From: Bacillota bacterium
GTDB lineage: Bacteria > Bacillota > Clostridia > Lachnospirales > Lachnospiraceae
NCBI GenBank assembly: GCA_023395555.1
Contig: JAEWYQ010000074.1
Location: 5,695-69,694 of the forward strand
DNA length: 64,000 nt
Direction of reading: 5' to 3'
Shown here in pieces: positions 11,154 through 21,062 of this stretch (positions within the stretch are counted from its first letter, which is position 1; every line of letters starts with the position of its first letter). A model generated the notes under the pieces. The model was given only the letters and a program-made list of their open reading frames with translations. It did no database searches and had not been told where the DNA came from. The position numbers were made by a program, and so were the translations under genes.

Positions 11154-12530
11154 ATGAGAACGGATACGATTGCAGCTATTGCTACCGGTTTGAGCAATGC
11201 GGGCATTAGTATTGTAAGGGTTAGCGGAGATACGGCCTTTCATATTATAGATCGTATTTATAAACCGAAATCCGGACATAAGAAATTGTCCGAAGAAAAG
11301 AGTCATACGATTCATTACGGCTATATCTATGACGGGGAAGAGCCGGTGGACGAAGTGATGGTTGCAATCATGCGTGCTCCTGCCACCTATACCAGAGAGA
11401 ATACGGTGGAGATCAATTGTCATGGCGGAATTGTGGTTACCCGTAGGATTCTTAAGACAGTATTAAAATACGGAGCCAGGATCGCGGAGCCGGGGGAATT
11501 CACAAAGCGGGCCTTCTTAAACGGAAGAATTGATTTATCCCAGGCGGAGGCAGTGTCTGATATTATCTCTGCCAGGAACGAGCTGGCCTTGAAGAATTCT
11601 TTCAATCAGTTAAGAGGGAAAGAGAAGCAGCTGATCATAGAATTAAGAGAGAGAATTCTAAGGGATATTGCCTTTATTGAGGCAGCATTGGATGATCCGG
11701 AGCATATCAGTCTGGAAGGCTTTGATCAGAATCTCATGAAGAATCTGGATTATGAGTGTAAAAAGATTGAGCTTCTGCTGAAGGAAGCAGGGAATGGCAA
11801 GCTGATTAAGGAAGGAATACGAACGGTTATTATCGGAAAACCCAATGCAGGAAAATCAAGCCTGTTAAATACCCTGGTGGGGGAAGAACGGGCCATAGTA
11901 ACAGATATTGCCGGAACCACCAGGGATACCCTGGAGGAAATGATTTATTTTAATGGTATTATGTTAAATGTCATTGATACGGCAGGCATCCGGGAGACAA
12001 AGGATGTCATTGAGCGGATCGGAGTGGAGAAGGCTGTCAGGATGGCTTCCGAATCGGATCTTATCCTGTATGTTCTGGATTCCTCCACTGCCCTGGATGA
12101 AAATGATGAAGCTATTTTAAATCTGATTCAGGATAAGAAGGCCATTCTTCTGCTAAATAAATCAGATCTGGAGCAGAAGATTTCCATGGAGGAGATTCAA
12201 AACAGAACGACTCACCCGGTGGTTAGTATCTCCGTTAAGGAATCTACCGGATTAGAGGAGTTTGAAAAAACCATTAAGGATATGTTTTTTGGCGGCGAAT
12301 TGTCCTTTAATGAGGATATTTATATTACCAATGAGAGGCACAGGGAAGCCTTTCTCCAGGCGCTGGAGAGTTTAGAACAGGTGGTTCAGAGTGTGGAGGC
12401 AGGGATGCCGGAGGATTTTTACTCCATTGATCTCATGGCGGCTTATGAGGTTTTAGGCAGAATTATAGGTGAAAATGTTGAGGAAGATCTGGTTAATATG
12501 ATATTCAAGGAATTTTGTATGGGTAAATAA
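11154..12530 (+). CDS. mnmE: tRNA modification GTPase MnmE
   Basis: MnmE works with MnmG to modify the wobble uridine (5-aminomethyl-type) of several tRNAs. The chosen ATG gives 458 residues starting MRTDTIAAIATG and is preceded by AGGAGGGG; a longer GTG start at 11133 lies upstream of that site and is unlikely. The N-terminal folate-binding domain, the G domain (G1 GKPNAGKSSLLN, G3 DTAG, G4 NKSD) and the C-terminal FCMGK end with its conserved cysteine are all present. mnmG and rsmG follow. Confidence 0.96.
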   Translation: MRTDTIAAIATGLSNAGISIVRVSGDTAFHIIDRIYKPKSGHKKLSEEKSHTIHYGYIYDGEEPVDEVMVAIMRAPATYTRENTVEINCHGGIVVTRRILKTVLKYGARIAEPGEFTKRAFLNGRIDLSQAEAVSDIISARNELALKNSFNQLRGKEKQLIIELRERILRDIAFIEAALDDPEHISLEGFDQNLMKNLDYECKKIELLLKEAGNGKLIKEGIRTVIIGKPNAGKSSLLNTLVGEERAIVTDIAGTTRDTLEEMIYFNGIMLNVIDTAGIRETKDVIERIGVEKAVRMASESDLILYVLDSSTALDENDEAILNLIQDKKAILLLNKSDLEQKISMEEIQNRTTHPVVSISVKESTGLEEFEKTIKDMFFGGELSFNEDIYITNERHREAFLQALESLEQVVQSVEAGMPEDFYSIDLMAAYEVLGRIIGENVEEDLVNMIFKEFCMGK

Positions 12531-12601
12531 TCGGATGCCGGTAAAAGGCGGCAGCTTGAATTTTAATTTTTATGTTTTACTAAGAAGGGAATGGAAGGAA
12601 T

Positions 12602-14509
12602 ATGTCATACGTATACGAAAGCTATGACGTAGCAGTAGTAGGCGCCGGCCATGCGGGCTGTGAGGCGGCATTGGCTGCGGCAAGATTATCTTTAAATACA
12701 ATTTTATTTACAATCAGCACGGACAGCATTGCGTTAATGCCTTGTAATCCTAATATCGGGGGGACCTCGAAAGGGCATTTGGTGAGAGAAATTGATGCCC
12801 TGGGGGGTGAGATGGGCAAGAATATTGATAAAACCTATATTCAGTCTAAGATGCTCAATGTATCCAAGGGACCGGCGGTTCACTCCCTGCGTGCGCAGGC
12901 GGATAAGCAGGAATATTCGAATTCCATGCGCAGAGTGCTGGAAAACACACCACATCTGACTTTAAAACAGGCGGAGGTTGTGAAGATAATTACAGAGGAT
13001 CATAAGGTTACCGGTGTTATGACTTATTCGGGAGCTGTGTATCCTTGTAAGGCAGTGATTCTGTGTACGGGAACCTATTTGAATGCCAGATGCATTTACG
13101 GTGAGACAGTGAATCATACCGGGCCGGGGGGATTACAGGCAGCAACCCATCTGACGGATTCCCTGAAGGAGCTGGGAATTGAGATGTTTCGTTTTAAGAC
13201 CGGGACTCCTGCAAGAATTGACAAACGGTCCATCGATTTTAGTAAAATGCAGGAGCAGCTTGGAGATGAAAAGGTAATTCCCTTTTCCTTTACCACGAAG
13301 CGGGAGGATCTTCAGAAGGAGCAGATATCCTGCTGGCTTACCTATACCAATGAGAAGACCCATGAGATTATCCGCGCCAATATAGACCGGTCCCCTCTCT
13401 TTAGCGGAGATATCAAGGGAACCGGTGCCAGATACTGTCCGTCCATTGAGGATAAAGTGGTGAAATTCGCCGATAAGGATAGGCACCAGGTATTCATTGA
13501 GCCGGAGGGGCTGTATACCAATGAGATGTATATAGCGGGAATGTCCAGCTCCCTGCCGGAGGATGTACAATACAGGATGTACCGTTCGGTGCCGGGCTTG
13601 GAGAATGCCAGGATTGTGCGGAATGCATATGCTATAGAATATGATTGTATTAATCCCATGCAGCTGAAGCCGTCCCTGGAATTTAAGGCGGTGGAGGGTC
13701 TATTCAGCGGAGGGCAGTTCAACGGAAGCTCCGGATATGAGGAAGCGGCTGCCCAGGGACTGGTTGCCGGTATCAATGCGGCTTTAAAGGTATTAGGCCG
13801 GGAGCCATTGATTATCGACCGCTCGGAGGCCTATATCGGAGTGCTGATTGATGATCTTGTGACCAAGGAGACCAATGAACCCTATCGCATGATGACTTCC
13901 AGAGCGGAGTATCGCTTGCTGCTGCGCCAGGATAATGCGGATATTCGTCTGACAGAGAAGGGTTATCGAATTGGCTTGATTGATGAGGAGCGTTATCAGC
14001 ATACCCTGGATAAGATAAATCAGATACAGGAAGAGATTAACCGTCTGGAGAATACAATGGTGGGAGCGAATAGGGAAGTTCAGGAATTATTGCAGCAGTG
14101 CGGCAGCACTCCTTTGGGAACGGCAGCCACCATGGCGGAATTAATTCGCAGGCCGGAATTATCCTATGAGCTCTTGCAGACTATTGACCGGGAAAGAAAA
14201 GCTTTGCCGGAGGAAGTGATTGAGCAGGTTAATATTAATATAAAATATGACGGGTACATCCGGCGCCAATTACATCAGATTGAGCAATTTAAAAAGCTGG
14301 AAAACCGGATTATTCCCGAAACCATCGACTATACGGCGGTACCCAGCCTGCGGATTGAAGCAAGGCAGAAGCTGATCAAATTCATGCCCAGATCCATAGG
14401 CCAGGCATCCAGAATCTCGGGCGTATCACCGGCGGATATCTCTGTGTTGCTGGTCTACCTTACTCAGTTAAACTATCGCAATAAGAAAGAACAAGGAACG
14501 GAAGAATAG
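12602..14509 (+). CDS. mnmG: tRNA uridine-5-carboxymethylaminomethyl modification enzyme MnmG
   Basis: MnmG (GidA) is the FAD-dependent partner of MnmE. The 635 residues start [19 protein letters not shown], a Rossmann FAD site, and continue [22 protein letters not shown] near residue 50. The NADH/FAD signature [17 protein letters not shown] is near residue 370 and the [16 protein letters not shown] motif is near residue 440. The C-terminal tRNA-binding helical domain is complete. It lies 71 bases after mnmE. Confidence 0.97.
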   Translation: MSYVYESYDVAVVGAGHAGCEAALAAARLSLNTILFTISTDSIALMPCNPNIGGTSKGHLVREIDALGGEMGKNIDKTYIQSKMLNVSKGPAVHSLRAQADKQEYSNSMRRVLENTPHLTLKQAEVVKIITEDHKVTGVMTYSGAVYPCKAVILCTGTYLNARCIYGETVNHTGPGGLQAATHLTDSLKELGIEMFRFKTGTPARIDKRSIDFSKMQEQLGDEKVIPFSFTTKREDLQKEQISCWLTYTNEKTHEIIRANIDRSPLFSGDIKGTGARYCPSIEDKVVKFADKDRHQVFIEPEGLYTNEMYIAGMSSSLPEDVQYRMYRSVPGLENARIVRNAYAIEYDCINPMQLKPSLEFKAVEGLFSGGQFNGSSGYEEAAAQGLVAGINAALKVLGREPLIIDRSEAYIGVLIDDLVTKETNEPYRMMTSRAEYRLLLRQDNADIRLTEKGYRIGLIDEERYQHTLDKINQIQEEINRLENTMVGANREVQELLQQCGSTPLGTAATMAELIRRPELSYELLQTIDRERKALPEEVIEQVNINIKYDGYIRRQLHQIEQFKKLENRIIPETIDYTAVPSLRIEARQKLIKFMPRSIGQASRISGVSPADISVLLVYLTQLNYRNKKEQGTEE

Positions 14510-14556
14510 ATACCCAGGAGAAAAATGGGTCTTTATCATGAATATGGAGGGCGGAT

Positions 14557-15285
14557 ATGGAGTATGGGCTTTATCCCGGGATGGAGCGATTTGAGCAAGG
14601 TATAAAGGAGATAGGAATTGAGCTGGCAGATCATCAGAAGCAGCAATTTGTTGATTATTATGAAATGTTGATTGAGAAGAACAAGGTAATGAATCTCACT
14701 TCAATTACTGAATTTTCTGAAGTGATTACAAAGCATTTCCTGGATAGCCTGATGCTGGTAAAGGCAGTTGATCTGAAGAATCAAAAATTGCTGGATGTGG
14801 GAACCGGTGCAGGCTTTCCGGGGATTCCATTAAAAATCGCATTCCCCGATCTGGAAATTGTCCTGTTGGATTCTCTGAATAAGCGATTGAAGTTTTTATC
14901 GGAAGTGATAGAACAGTTAAAGCTGCAGAAAATAACGACCCTGCATGGACGTGCCGAGGATTACGGAAAGCATCCGGATTACAGGGAGCAGTTTGATCTG
15001 TGTGTGTCGAGGGCCGTCGCAAAGCTGTCGTCATTATCTGAATATTGTATTCCTTATGTGAAAAAAGGCGGATTTTTTATTTCATATAAGTCTGGTATAA
15101 TTGATGAGGAGATTGTTGCATCTGAAAGAGCAATTCATATTTTAGGTTCCAGAATAGAGAAGATAGCAGGATTTGTTTTGCCGGATACGGATATTGAGAG
15201 GACTCTGGTGATGGTAAGAAAAGTAAGCCAGACACCAAGGATTTATCCGAGAAGTGCGGGAAAACCATCTAAGGAACCGCTGTAA
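14557..15285 (+). CDS. rsmG: 16S rRNA (guanine-527-N7)-methyltransferase RsmG
   Basis: RsmG (GidB) is a SAM-dependent enzyme that methylates G527 of 16S rRNA. The 242 residues hold the SAM site DVGTGAGFPGIPLKI near residue 76 and the VSRAVAKLS motif near 150. The usual KVMNLTSI segment occurs near residue 48. GGAGG precedes the ATG by 6 bases. Context after mnmG is classical. Confidence 0.95.
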   Translation: MEYGLYPGMERFEQGIKEIGIELADHQKQQFVDYYEMLIEKNKVMNLTSITEFSEVITKHFLDSLMLVKAVDLKNQKLLDVGTGAGFPGIPLKIAFPDLEIVLLDSLNKRLKFLSEVIEQLKLQKITTLHGRAEDYGKHPDYREQFDLCVSRAVAKLSSLSEYCIPYVKKGGFFISYKSGIIDEEIVASERAIHILGSRIEKIAGFVLPDTDIERTLVMVRKVSQTPRIYPRSAGKPSKEPL

Positions 15286-15300
15286 AAATAAGGAGAATTT

Positions 15301-15843
15301 ATGTTAATACAGGGAAAGTTGCTTTCTTATGGCGATGATTTATCAGAAGCATATTGGATCAGGAAAAAGGTGTTTCTGGAGGAGTATGGGGTGCCGGAGG
15401 AAAAGGTATTTGATGGCCTTGATGAAATGGCCATGCAGGTTATTGTTTATGAAGCGGATTCTGCAATGCCCGGAAGATCAGACTCTATGGAAAAGGGTAC
15501 AAGCTCCGGTATGGAGTTCTGGCATTCAGAGAGAAAGAATCCGGTAGCAACGGGAAGGATCCAATTCGATGGTTCAAGGTGTGAGATAGGACAGGTGGCT
15601 GTTTTACAGGAATATCGCAGACTTGGATATGGAGATTTTACTGTAAGAATGCTAATAAATAAAGCTTTTACAGCAGGAATTTATAATGTAGAGTGCAGGG
15701 CGGGAGAAGAATCCCGGGGGTTTTTTGAAAAAATAGGGTTTTCTGTAATCCACCAAGAGCAGGAAGGAAATCATAGTTTCTATAGGATGGAAATTATCGA
15801 AAGCCGGGTAACAAGGGAATGCAGAAAAAAATCGGTTGAGTGA
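15301..15843 (+). CDS. GNAT family N-acetyltransferase
   Basis: A 180-residue member of the GNAT fold. The N-terminal half resembles the ElaA-like and YjcF-like groups (AYWIRKKVFLEEYGVPEEKVFDGLDE). The acetyl-CoA-binding motif is GQVAVLQEYRRLGYG near residue 97-111. A stretch of about 25 residues around SMEKGTSSGMEFWHSERKN (57-75) looks like an insertion relative to the closest family pattern. AGGAG precedes the ATG. It starts 15 bases after rsmG, so it is probably the last gene of this operon. The substrate cannot be told from sequence. Confidence 0.8.
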   Translation: MLIQGKLLSYGDDLSEAYWIRKKVFLEEYGVPEEKVFDGLDEMAMQVIVYEADSAMPGRSDSMEKGTSSGMEFWHSERKNPVATGRIQFDGSRCEIGQVAVLQEYRRLGYGDFTVRMLINKAFTAGIYNVECRAGEESRGFFEKIGFSVIHQEQEGNHSFYRMEIIESRVTRECRKKSVE

Positions 15844-15983
15844 TGCAAGAATTAGGGAAAAAGACCCAAAAAATCATAGAATATGCTAAAATATACTAAA
15901 AAATACTTTAAAAATTTACTACCATGTTATATGATATTAACATAGATATTTCATGGCCTAAGCATAGAAAGGGTGCATACATT

Positions 15984-17105
15984 ATGTATGAAAGCAATGA
16001 AATGAAAGAAAATACAGAAGACAATGCAGCAAAGGAAAACTATGCTTCCAGCCTATTATTAAAAGAAATGATTATTGAAAATGAAGAGCGTTTGTATTCT
16101 ATTAAATCCCAGATAAAGGTTCATCAGCATTTATTGAAGCAAAAGCAGGATGAATTATCAGAGAGGGAAAGAACGAAGCTTCATAACGTTGATTTGTTTT
16201 CTCCGCTTTATAATAAATTGCAGGAAGAAGACGAATTAAAGGGAACAATCCAGCAGACAGAATCAGAAGTTGAAAAATTGATTTGCGAGCAGGACAACCT
16301 AATAGATAAGAATAACAAATTAAAGAATGCGATAGCTATCATTGATGGGTATGAAGAGCTTATCAAGAGGGAGAAGGATGATACTGCGGAGCAGGCAGAA
16401 CAGGATGTTTCACAGTTCAATGATAAGGGACTGAGTATCCTGGAAGCCCAGGAGGTGGAACGGCAGCGTATAGCCAGAGATTTGCATGATTCTACAGTTC
16501 AAAATCTCACAAGTCTGGTTCATAAGGCAGAGCTGTGTATAAAACTGATTGATATTGATCCGATACGGGCAAAGCTTGAATTGAAAGCAATGTCAAATAC
16601 AATCAAATCGGTAATCAATGATATGAGAGGCATTATCTATAATCTGAAACCCATGTCTTTGGATGACATTGGATTGCTGGTTACCATTGAGCGGTTTGCC
16701 GGAAGACTGATGGATTTAAATAATATTAATATTATTGTCCATTCCAATGCGGAAACCATGGAAATACATCCTGTTATAAAGCTGACTCTTTTCAGAATTA
16801 TACAGGAGGCATGCAATAATGTAATAAAGCATGCCCAAGCTACGGAGATTTGTATTAATATTAATTTTGAAGAACATAGGGTAACAGTTGCAATCATCGA
16901 TAATGGAACAGGATTTTTGATGAAGGAAGATTCATCGGAAGAAAAAGGGCATTCCTCTAGTTTTGGCTTGTCCATTATGAAGGAACGGATTTCATTATTA
17001 TCGGGGAAGGTTGAAATTAAGTCAGAGAAGGGACTGGGAACAACAGTAACTGTTTCTGCACCATTAACTATATACGAGGGGGATAAGGATGAACAAACCA
17101 GTTAA
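15984..17105 (+). CDS. DegS-like cytoplasmic sensor histidine kinase
   Basis: This 373-residue kinase has no membrane segment. Residues 1-140 are charged and heptad-rich, predicted coiled coil. The HisKA_3 dimerisation/phosphoacceptor box is ERQRIARDLHDSTVQN, with the histidine in LHDS. The ATPase domain follows (FRIIQEACNNVIKHA, then DNGTGF and GLSIMKERI). This architecture matches Bacillus DegS. The ATG at 15984 is chosen because AAAGGGTG lies upstream; an ATG at 15924 has no ribosome binding site. The response regulator begins inside the last 17 bases of this gene, which implies translational coupling. The signal sensed is unknown. Confidence 0.85.
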   Translation: MYESNEMKENTEDNAAKENYASSLLLKEMIIENEERLYSIKSQIKVHQHLLKQKQDELSERERTKLHNVDLFSPLYNKLQEEDELKGTIQQTESEVEKLICEQDNLIDKNNKLKNAIAIIDGYEELIKREKDDTAEQAEQDVSQFNDKGLSILEAQEVERQRIARDLHDSTVQNLTSLVHKAELCIKLIDIDPIRAKLELKAMSNTIKSVINDMRGIIYNLKPMSLDDIGLLVTIERFAGRLMDLNNINIIVHSNAETMEIHPVIKLTLFRIIQEACNNVIKHAQATEICININFEEHRVTVAIIDNGTGFLMKEDSSEEKGHSSSFGLSIMKERISLLSGKVEIKSEKGLGTTVTVSAPLTIYEGDKDEQTS

Positions 17106-17745
17106 CATTATGATTGCTGATGATCACTCCATGGTGAGAGAAGGGATAAAACAGCTGCTTGAATTGGACGGAGATATTGTAGTTGTCGCAGAGGCCAGTA
17201 ATGGTAAGCAATGCATTGAGTTGTTAGATGCAAACAAAACCGATGTTCTTTTGCTAGATATTAATATGCCGCTGATGAATGGTCTGCAGGTATTGCAGTA
17301 TATTAAAGAGAATAAGGCGAAGATAAAGGTAAAGGTACTGATTTTAACAATTCATAATGAAGTTGAATATCTGGTACGGGCTGTTGAACTTGGTGTAGAC
17401 GGATATGTATTAAAAGATTCGGATTCAACTGTATTAAAGAAGGCAATCTTTTGTGTGAATCGGGGAGAGAACTTTATACAGCCGGAACTGGCCCCGGTGT
17501 TAAAGTTGAAGTTGGAGGAGAAAAGCAGTCAGGCAGATAACACAGATACTTTGACGAAAAGAGAAATTGAGGTATTAAAGTTATTAGCAGAAGGATTGTT
17601 TAATAAAGAGATTGCATATATGCTGTCCATTAGTGAAAAGACGGTAAAGAATCATGTTTCCAATATATTTAAAAAGATAGATGTATCAGATCGGACACAA
17701 GCCGCTGTTTATGCGATTAGAAATAATTTTGTTGAATTATATTAA
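17089..17745 (+). CDS. NarL/DegU-family response regulator
   Basis: The 218-residue regulator has a receiver domain with DDHSMVREG near residue 9, the phosphoacceptor Asp in LLLDINMPLMNG near residue 55, and Lys in YVLKDSD near 106. A LuxR-type helix-turn-helix follows: LTKREIEVLKLLAEGLFNKE, then SEKTVKNHVSNIFKKI. It overlaps the kinase gene and is its presumed partner. GGGGGATAAGG serves as ribosome binding site inside the kinase gene. A terminator follows. Confidence 0.9.
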   Translation: MNKPVNIMIADDHSMVREGIKQLLELDGDIVVVAEASNGKQCIELLDANKTDVLLLDINMPLMNGLQVLQYIKENKAKIKVKVLILTIHNEVEYLVRAVELGVDGYVLKDSDSTVLKKAIFCVNRGENFIQPELAPVLKLKLEEKSSQADNTDTLTKREIEVLKLLAEGLFNKEIAYMLSISEKTVKNHVSNIFKKIDVSDRTQAAVYAIRNNFVELY

Positions 17746-17784
17746 ATAGGCTTCATGGAAGCTCCATGGGAAAAAGATAAAATG

Positions 17785-17820
17785 GCAGATGAAAGGGAAG
17801 GCCTTTCATCTGCTTTATTT
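17785..17820 (+). terminator. terminator after the two-component pair
   Basis: GCAGATGAAAGG pairs perfectly with CCTTTCATCTGC (12 bp) and is followed by TTTATTT. A parS site follows 10 bases later. Confidence 0.8.
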
Positions 17821-17830
17821 ACTGTATGAA

Positions 17831-17846
17831 TGTTTCACGTGAAACA
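17831..17846. promoter_or_regulatory. parS centromere-like site 1
   Basis: TGTTTCACGTGAAACA is a perfect 16-bp palindrome and differs from the Bacillus subtilis consensus parS at one base. It lies upstream of parA. ParB nucleates here and spreads over neighbouring DNA for origin segregation. Confidence 0.95.
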
Positions 17847-17991
17847 TTTTCTTTTTATCCTATAGGTAATCGGGATTAAATATGAAAATAGTATAGATAT
17901 TCGTTTTTAAAAATGTTATAATAAGGGCTATTGGAGGCTATGGAAAAATAGAGATAAAAGTGAGGATTCATATATAGAAGGGCGGGAGTTT

Positions 17992-18813
17992 ATGGCAAGA
18001 ATAATTGCGATTGCAAATCAGAAGGGCGGGGTAGGAAAAACTACGACTGCAATTAATCTCTCTGCCTGTTTGGCGGAAAAGAGAAAAAAAATACTGGTGA
18101 TTGATATAGATCCCCAAGGTAACACGTCCAGTGGTTTGGGAATCGAAAAAAACAAACTGAAAAATACGGTTTACCAGATGATTATAAGTGAAGCTTCTTT
18201 TGAGGAATGCAGAATTCATACTGGAATTACCAATCTTGATATTCTTCCTTCCAATGTTAATTTGGCCGGTGCAGAGATTGAATTAATCGGTATAAAGGAT
18301 AGAGAGTTTCTTTTAAAAGCACATATTGATCGGATTCGTGATGAATATGATTTCATAATTATTGATTGTCCCCCTTCTTTGAATACGTTGACAGTAAATG
18401 CTATGACTACGGCGGATACCGTATTAGTTCCAATCCAATGCGAGTTTTACGCTTTGGAAGGATTGACGCAGTTAATACATACCATTAATCTGGTAAAGCA
18501 AAGGCTAAATCCAATGTTGGAATTAGAAGGTGTTGTCTTCACCATGTTTGATGCCAGAACAAATCTTTCTCTCCAGGTGGTAGAGAATGTGAAGGAAAAT
18601 TTAAAACAGAATATTTATAAAACAATTATTCCGAGAAATGTTCGTTTGGCAGAAGCACCAAGTCATGGATTGCCAATCAATTTGTACGATCCGAAATCAG
18701 CAGGAGCAGATGGGTACAGACAACTGGCTTTGGAGGTCATTGAGAAGGAGGAAGCAGACGCCTTTGCTAAAAATGAAATAAATGAGATCAAGTTTAGGAA
18801 TGGCAGGAAATAG
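17992..18813 (+). CDS. parA: chromosome segregation ATPase ParA/Soj
   Basis: ParA is a Walker-type ATPase that moves ParB-parS complexes and, in Bacillus (Soj), regulates DnaA. The 273 residues begin MARIIAIANQKGGVGKTTTA, with the deviant Walker A KGGVGKTT. Other motifs are IDIDPQGNTSSGLG near residue 38 and IIIDCPPSLNTLT near residue 120. GGCGGGAG precedes the start. It pairs with parB 56 bases downstream and two parS sites nearby. Confidence 0.96.
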   Translation: MARIIAIANQKGGVGKTTTAINLSACLAEKRKKILVIDIDPQGNTSSGLGIEKNKLKNTVYQMIISEASFEECRIHTGITNLDILPSNVNLAGAEIELIGIKDREFLLKAHIDRIRDEYDFIIIDCPPSLNTLTVNAMTTADTVLVPIQCEFYALEGLTQLIHTINLVKQRLNPMLELEGVVFTMFDARTNLSLQVVENVKENLKQNIYKTIIPRNVRLAEAPSHGLPINLYDPKSAGADGYRQLALEVIEKEEADAFAKNEINEIKFRNGRK

Positions 18814-18869
18814 TCCGGAAGAGAACGAGAGCGAAAGGTGTAGATTTATGAGAGAGGAAGGTTATTAAA

Positions 18870-19748
18870 ATGGCGATGAAAAAGGGACTGGGAAAAGGCC
18901 TGGACATCATGATCCCTGAAAAGATTGAGAGAGTCGATGAAAAAATGGATCATGTTTCACGTGAAACATTGATACATATAAACGACATTGAACCAAATAA
19001 ATTACAGCCCAGAAAGAAATTTGATGAAGATGCCCTTCAGGAATTAGCGGACTCCATTAAACAGTACGGAGTGATCCAGCCATTGATTCTTCAGAAAAAA
19101 GATAAGCTTTATGAAATTATTGCAGGAGAGCGAAGATGGAGAGCGGCAAGACTTGCCGGTCTTAAGGAAGTTCCTGCTATTATAAAGGATTATACCTCTC
19201 AGGAGATTGTTGAAATAGCATTAATTGAAAATATCCAGAGAGAGGACCTTAATCCGATTGAAGAAGCTCTGGCTTATCAAAGATTAATACAGGAATTTCA
19301 GCTGAAACAGGATGAGGTAGCGGAACGTGTCTCTAAAAGCCGTGCTGCGGTAACCAATTCCATGAGACTCCTTAAACTTGAGGAAAGAGTTCAGCAAATG
19401 GTTATCGATGATATGATATCCAGCGGTCATGCGCGGGCACTGATACCGATTGAAGATGGGGAGAAGCAATATTATACCGCATGCAGGGTATTTGATGAAA
19501 AATTAAGTGTGCGTGAAACAGAAAAGCTGGTAAAGAATATTTTAAGTGATAAACCCAATAAAGAAAGTGCCGCCACCAGAGAGGATGATTTTATTTATCG
19601 TGATTTGGAGGATAGAATCAGGAGCATTATTGGCACGAAAGTATCAATTCATAGAAAAAATAATAATAAAGGATCGATTGAAATAGACTACTACTCATCA
19701 GAGGAGCTGGAGAGGATAGTAGAGATGTTTCACAGTATGACGAATTAG
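18870..19748 (+). CDS. parB: chromosome partitioning protein ParB/Spo0J
   Basis: ParB is a CTP-dependent clamp that binds parS. The 292 residues begin with the typical KKGLGKGLDIMIP. The ParB/sulfiredoxin-like CTPase domain carries IEPNKLQPRKKFDE and the GERRWRAARLAG box, followed by ENIQREDLNPIEEA. The helix-turn-helix is in VAERVSKSRAAVTNSMRLL and the C-terminal dimer domain is present. A second parS lies inside the gene and encodes HVSRET at about residues 28-33. AGAGGAAGG lies upstream of the ATG. Confidence 0.96.
   Translation: MAMKKGLGKGLDIMIPEKIERVDEKMDHVSRETLIHINDIEPNKLQPRKKFDEDALQELADSIKQYGVIQPLILQKKDKLYEIIAGERRWRAARLAGLKEVPAIIKDYTSQEIVEIALIENIQREDLNPIEEALAYQRLIQEFQLKQDEVAERVSKSRAAVTNSMRLLKLEERVQQMVIDDMISSGHARALIPIEDGEKQYYTACRVFDEKLSVRETEKLVKNILSDKPNKESAATREDDFIYRDLEDRIRSIIGTKVSIHRKNNNKGSIEIDYYSSEELERIVEMFHSMTN
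18953..18968. promoter_or_regulatory. parS centromere-like site 2, inside parB
   Basis: An identical copy of TGTTTCACGTGAAACA lies in the parB coding sequence near codons 28-33. A parS inside the parB gene is also known from Bacillus subtilis. Confidence 0.95.
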
Positions 19749-19776
19749 GAAAGGATACAATACGGAGGATGATTTT

Positions 19777-20301
19777 ATGAATGCAACAAGAGGAATTACA
19801 GAAATAATAGAGGGTAACCAGGGCCTAATAGTATTGAGTCTGGCGGGTATATCACTGATACTGCTGACCCTTCTTATTGTAGTATTGGCTATGCAGGGAA
19901 AGCTGAATAAAAAGTATAAAAAGTTTATGACAGGCTCCACCGGAGAAAATCTAGAAGCTCAGTTCTTGAGTCGTTTTGCAGATCTTGATAGATTAAAATC
20001 GGATGCGGAATCATTAAAAGCAGAGCTTGCCAAAGTAAAAGAGAATCTTTTGATTACCTATCAAAAGGTTGGCATAGTAAAATATGATGCTTTCAGAGAA
20101 ATGGGAGGCAAGCTCAGTTTTGTTTTGGTTTTGTTGGATAGAAATAATAATGGAATTCTTATGAACTCCGTACACAGCAGCAGAGAGGGCTGTTATACCT
20201 ATCTAAAAGAGATTATAAGAGGAGAATCTTTTCTGGAGCTGTCCGAGGATGAGAAGAAAGCATTGAATCAAGCACTCAACACGAATAATTATATGGAATG
20301 A
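19777..20301 (+). CDS. DUF4446 membrane protein
   Basis: A 174-residue protein with one N-terminal membrane helix (about residues 17-39, LIVLSLAGISLILLTLLIVV), then a coiled-coil segment with LDRLKSDAESLKAELAKVKE. The conserved block VGIVKYDAFREMGGKLSFV and the following LLDRNNNGILMNSVHSREGC-like stretch identify DUF4446, a family that habitually follows parB in Clostridia. Its function is not known. The neighbourhood suggests a link to chromosome or envelope organisation, which is inference only. Confidence 0.85.
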   Translation: MNATRGITEIIEGNQGLIVLSLAGISLILLTLLIVVLAMQGKLNKKYKKFMTGSTGENLEAQFLSRFADLDRLKSDAESLKAELAKVKENLLITYQKVGIVKYDAFREMGGKLSFVLVLLDRNNNGILMNSVHSSREGCYTYLKEIIRGESFLELSEDEKKALNQALNTNNYME

Positions 20302-20399
20302 TTCGAAGGGATTTATGATAGAATTTGTATGCAAGGACTGCTTTACATAAAAACAATATAGATATAAGTAATTCATAGAGAGTGTGGAGGGAAACAGGG

Positions 20400-20966
20400 A
20401 TGAGACATGCAGGAACTGTAAGAATTGAGACAGAGCGGCTGATACTTCGTAGATTTCAGTTATCGGATGCTCAGGCTATGTACCATAATTGGGCGAAGGA
20501 TGACGAGGTGACCAAATATCTCACCTGGCCGAGCCACTCCGATATAGAGATAACTGAGAAAATAATAGAGAGCTGGATAAATAATTACGAGGATGAAAGC
20601 TATTACCAGTGGTGCATTGAATTAAAAGCCATCGGTGAGGCGATCGGAAGCATCAGTGTTGTGAACAGAGATGAAAAGGTAGATTCTGTGGAGATCGGAT
20701 ATTGTATCGGGAAAGCTTTCTGGAACCAGGGAATTACATCGGAAGCCCTGGGCACAGTGGTCAAATTCATGTTTGATGAGATAGGTGTTAAACGGGTTGA
20801 AGCAAGACATGATACGAATAACCCCAATTCGGGAAGGGTAATGCTGAAATGCGGTTTTACATATGAAGGAACTAAGAGGAAGGCAGATATCAATAATCAA
20901 GGTATTTGTGATGCGGCAATCTATGGAATCCTGAAGGAAGAGTATAATTCTGGGGAAAATTTATGA
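20400..20966 (+). CDS. RimJ/RimL-type GNAT acetyltransferase
   Basis: A 188-residue GNAT protein of the RimJ/RimL group: RIETERLILRRFQLSDAQAM at the start, IGYCIGKAFWNQGITSEALG (acetyl-CoA site) in the middle, and ARHDTNNPNSGRVMLKCGF near the end. Such enzymes acetylate protein N-termini or small amines; the target is unknown. The ATG at 20400 is preferred because GGAGG lies 9 bases upstream. A bidirectional hairpin separates it from the convergent adhE. Confidence 0.85.
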   Translation: MRHAGTVRIETERLILRRFQLSDAQAMYHNWAKDDEVTKYLTWPSHSDIEITEKIIESWINNYEDESYYQWCIELKAIGEAIGSISVVNRDEKVDSVEIGYCIGKAFWNQGITSEALGTVVKFMFDEIGVKRVEARHDTNNPNSGRVMLKCGFTYEGTKRKADINNQGICDAAIYGILKEEYNSGENL

Positions 20967-20995
20967 TTAGGAAGAAGGATATCTTGTAAATGTGG

Positions 20996-21025
20996 AAAAG
21001 ACCAACGGTGAACCGCTGGTCTTTT
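20996..21025. terminator. bidirectional terminator between GNAT gene and adhE
   Basis: AAAAGACCA-A-CGG pairs with CCG-C-TGGTCTTTT around a TGAA loop. A-runs and T-runs on both sides allow function in both directions for the two convergent genes. Confidence 0.85.
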
Positions 21026-21062
21026 CTATTATCTGCAGTAACTTTTGATTTTCAGTAAGCTC

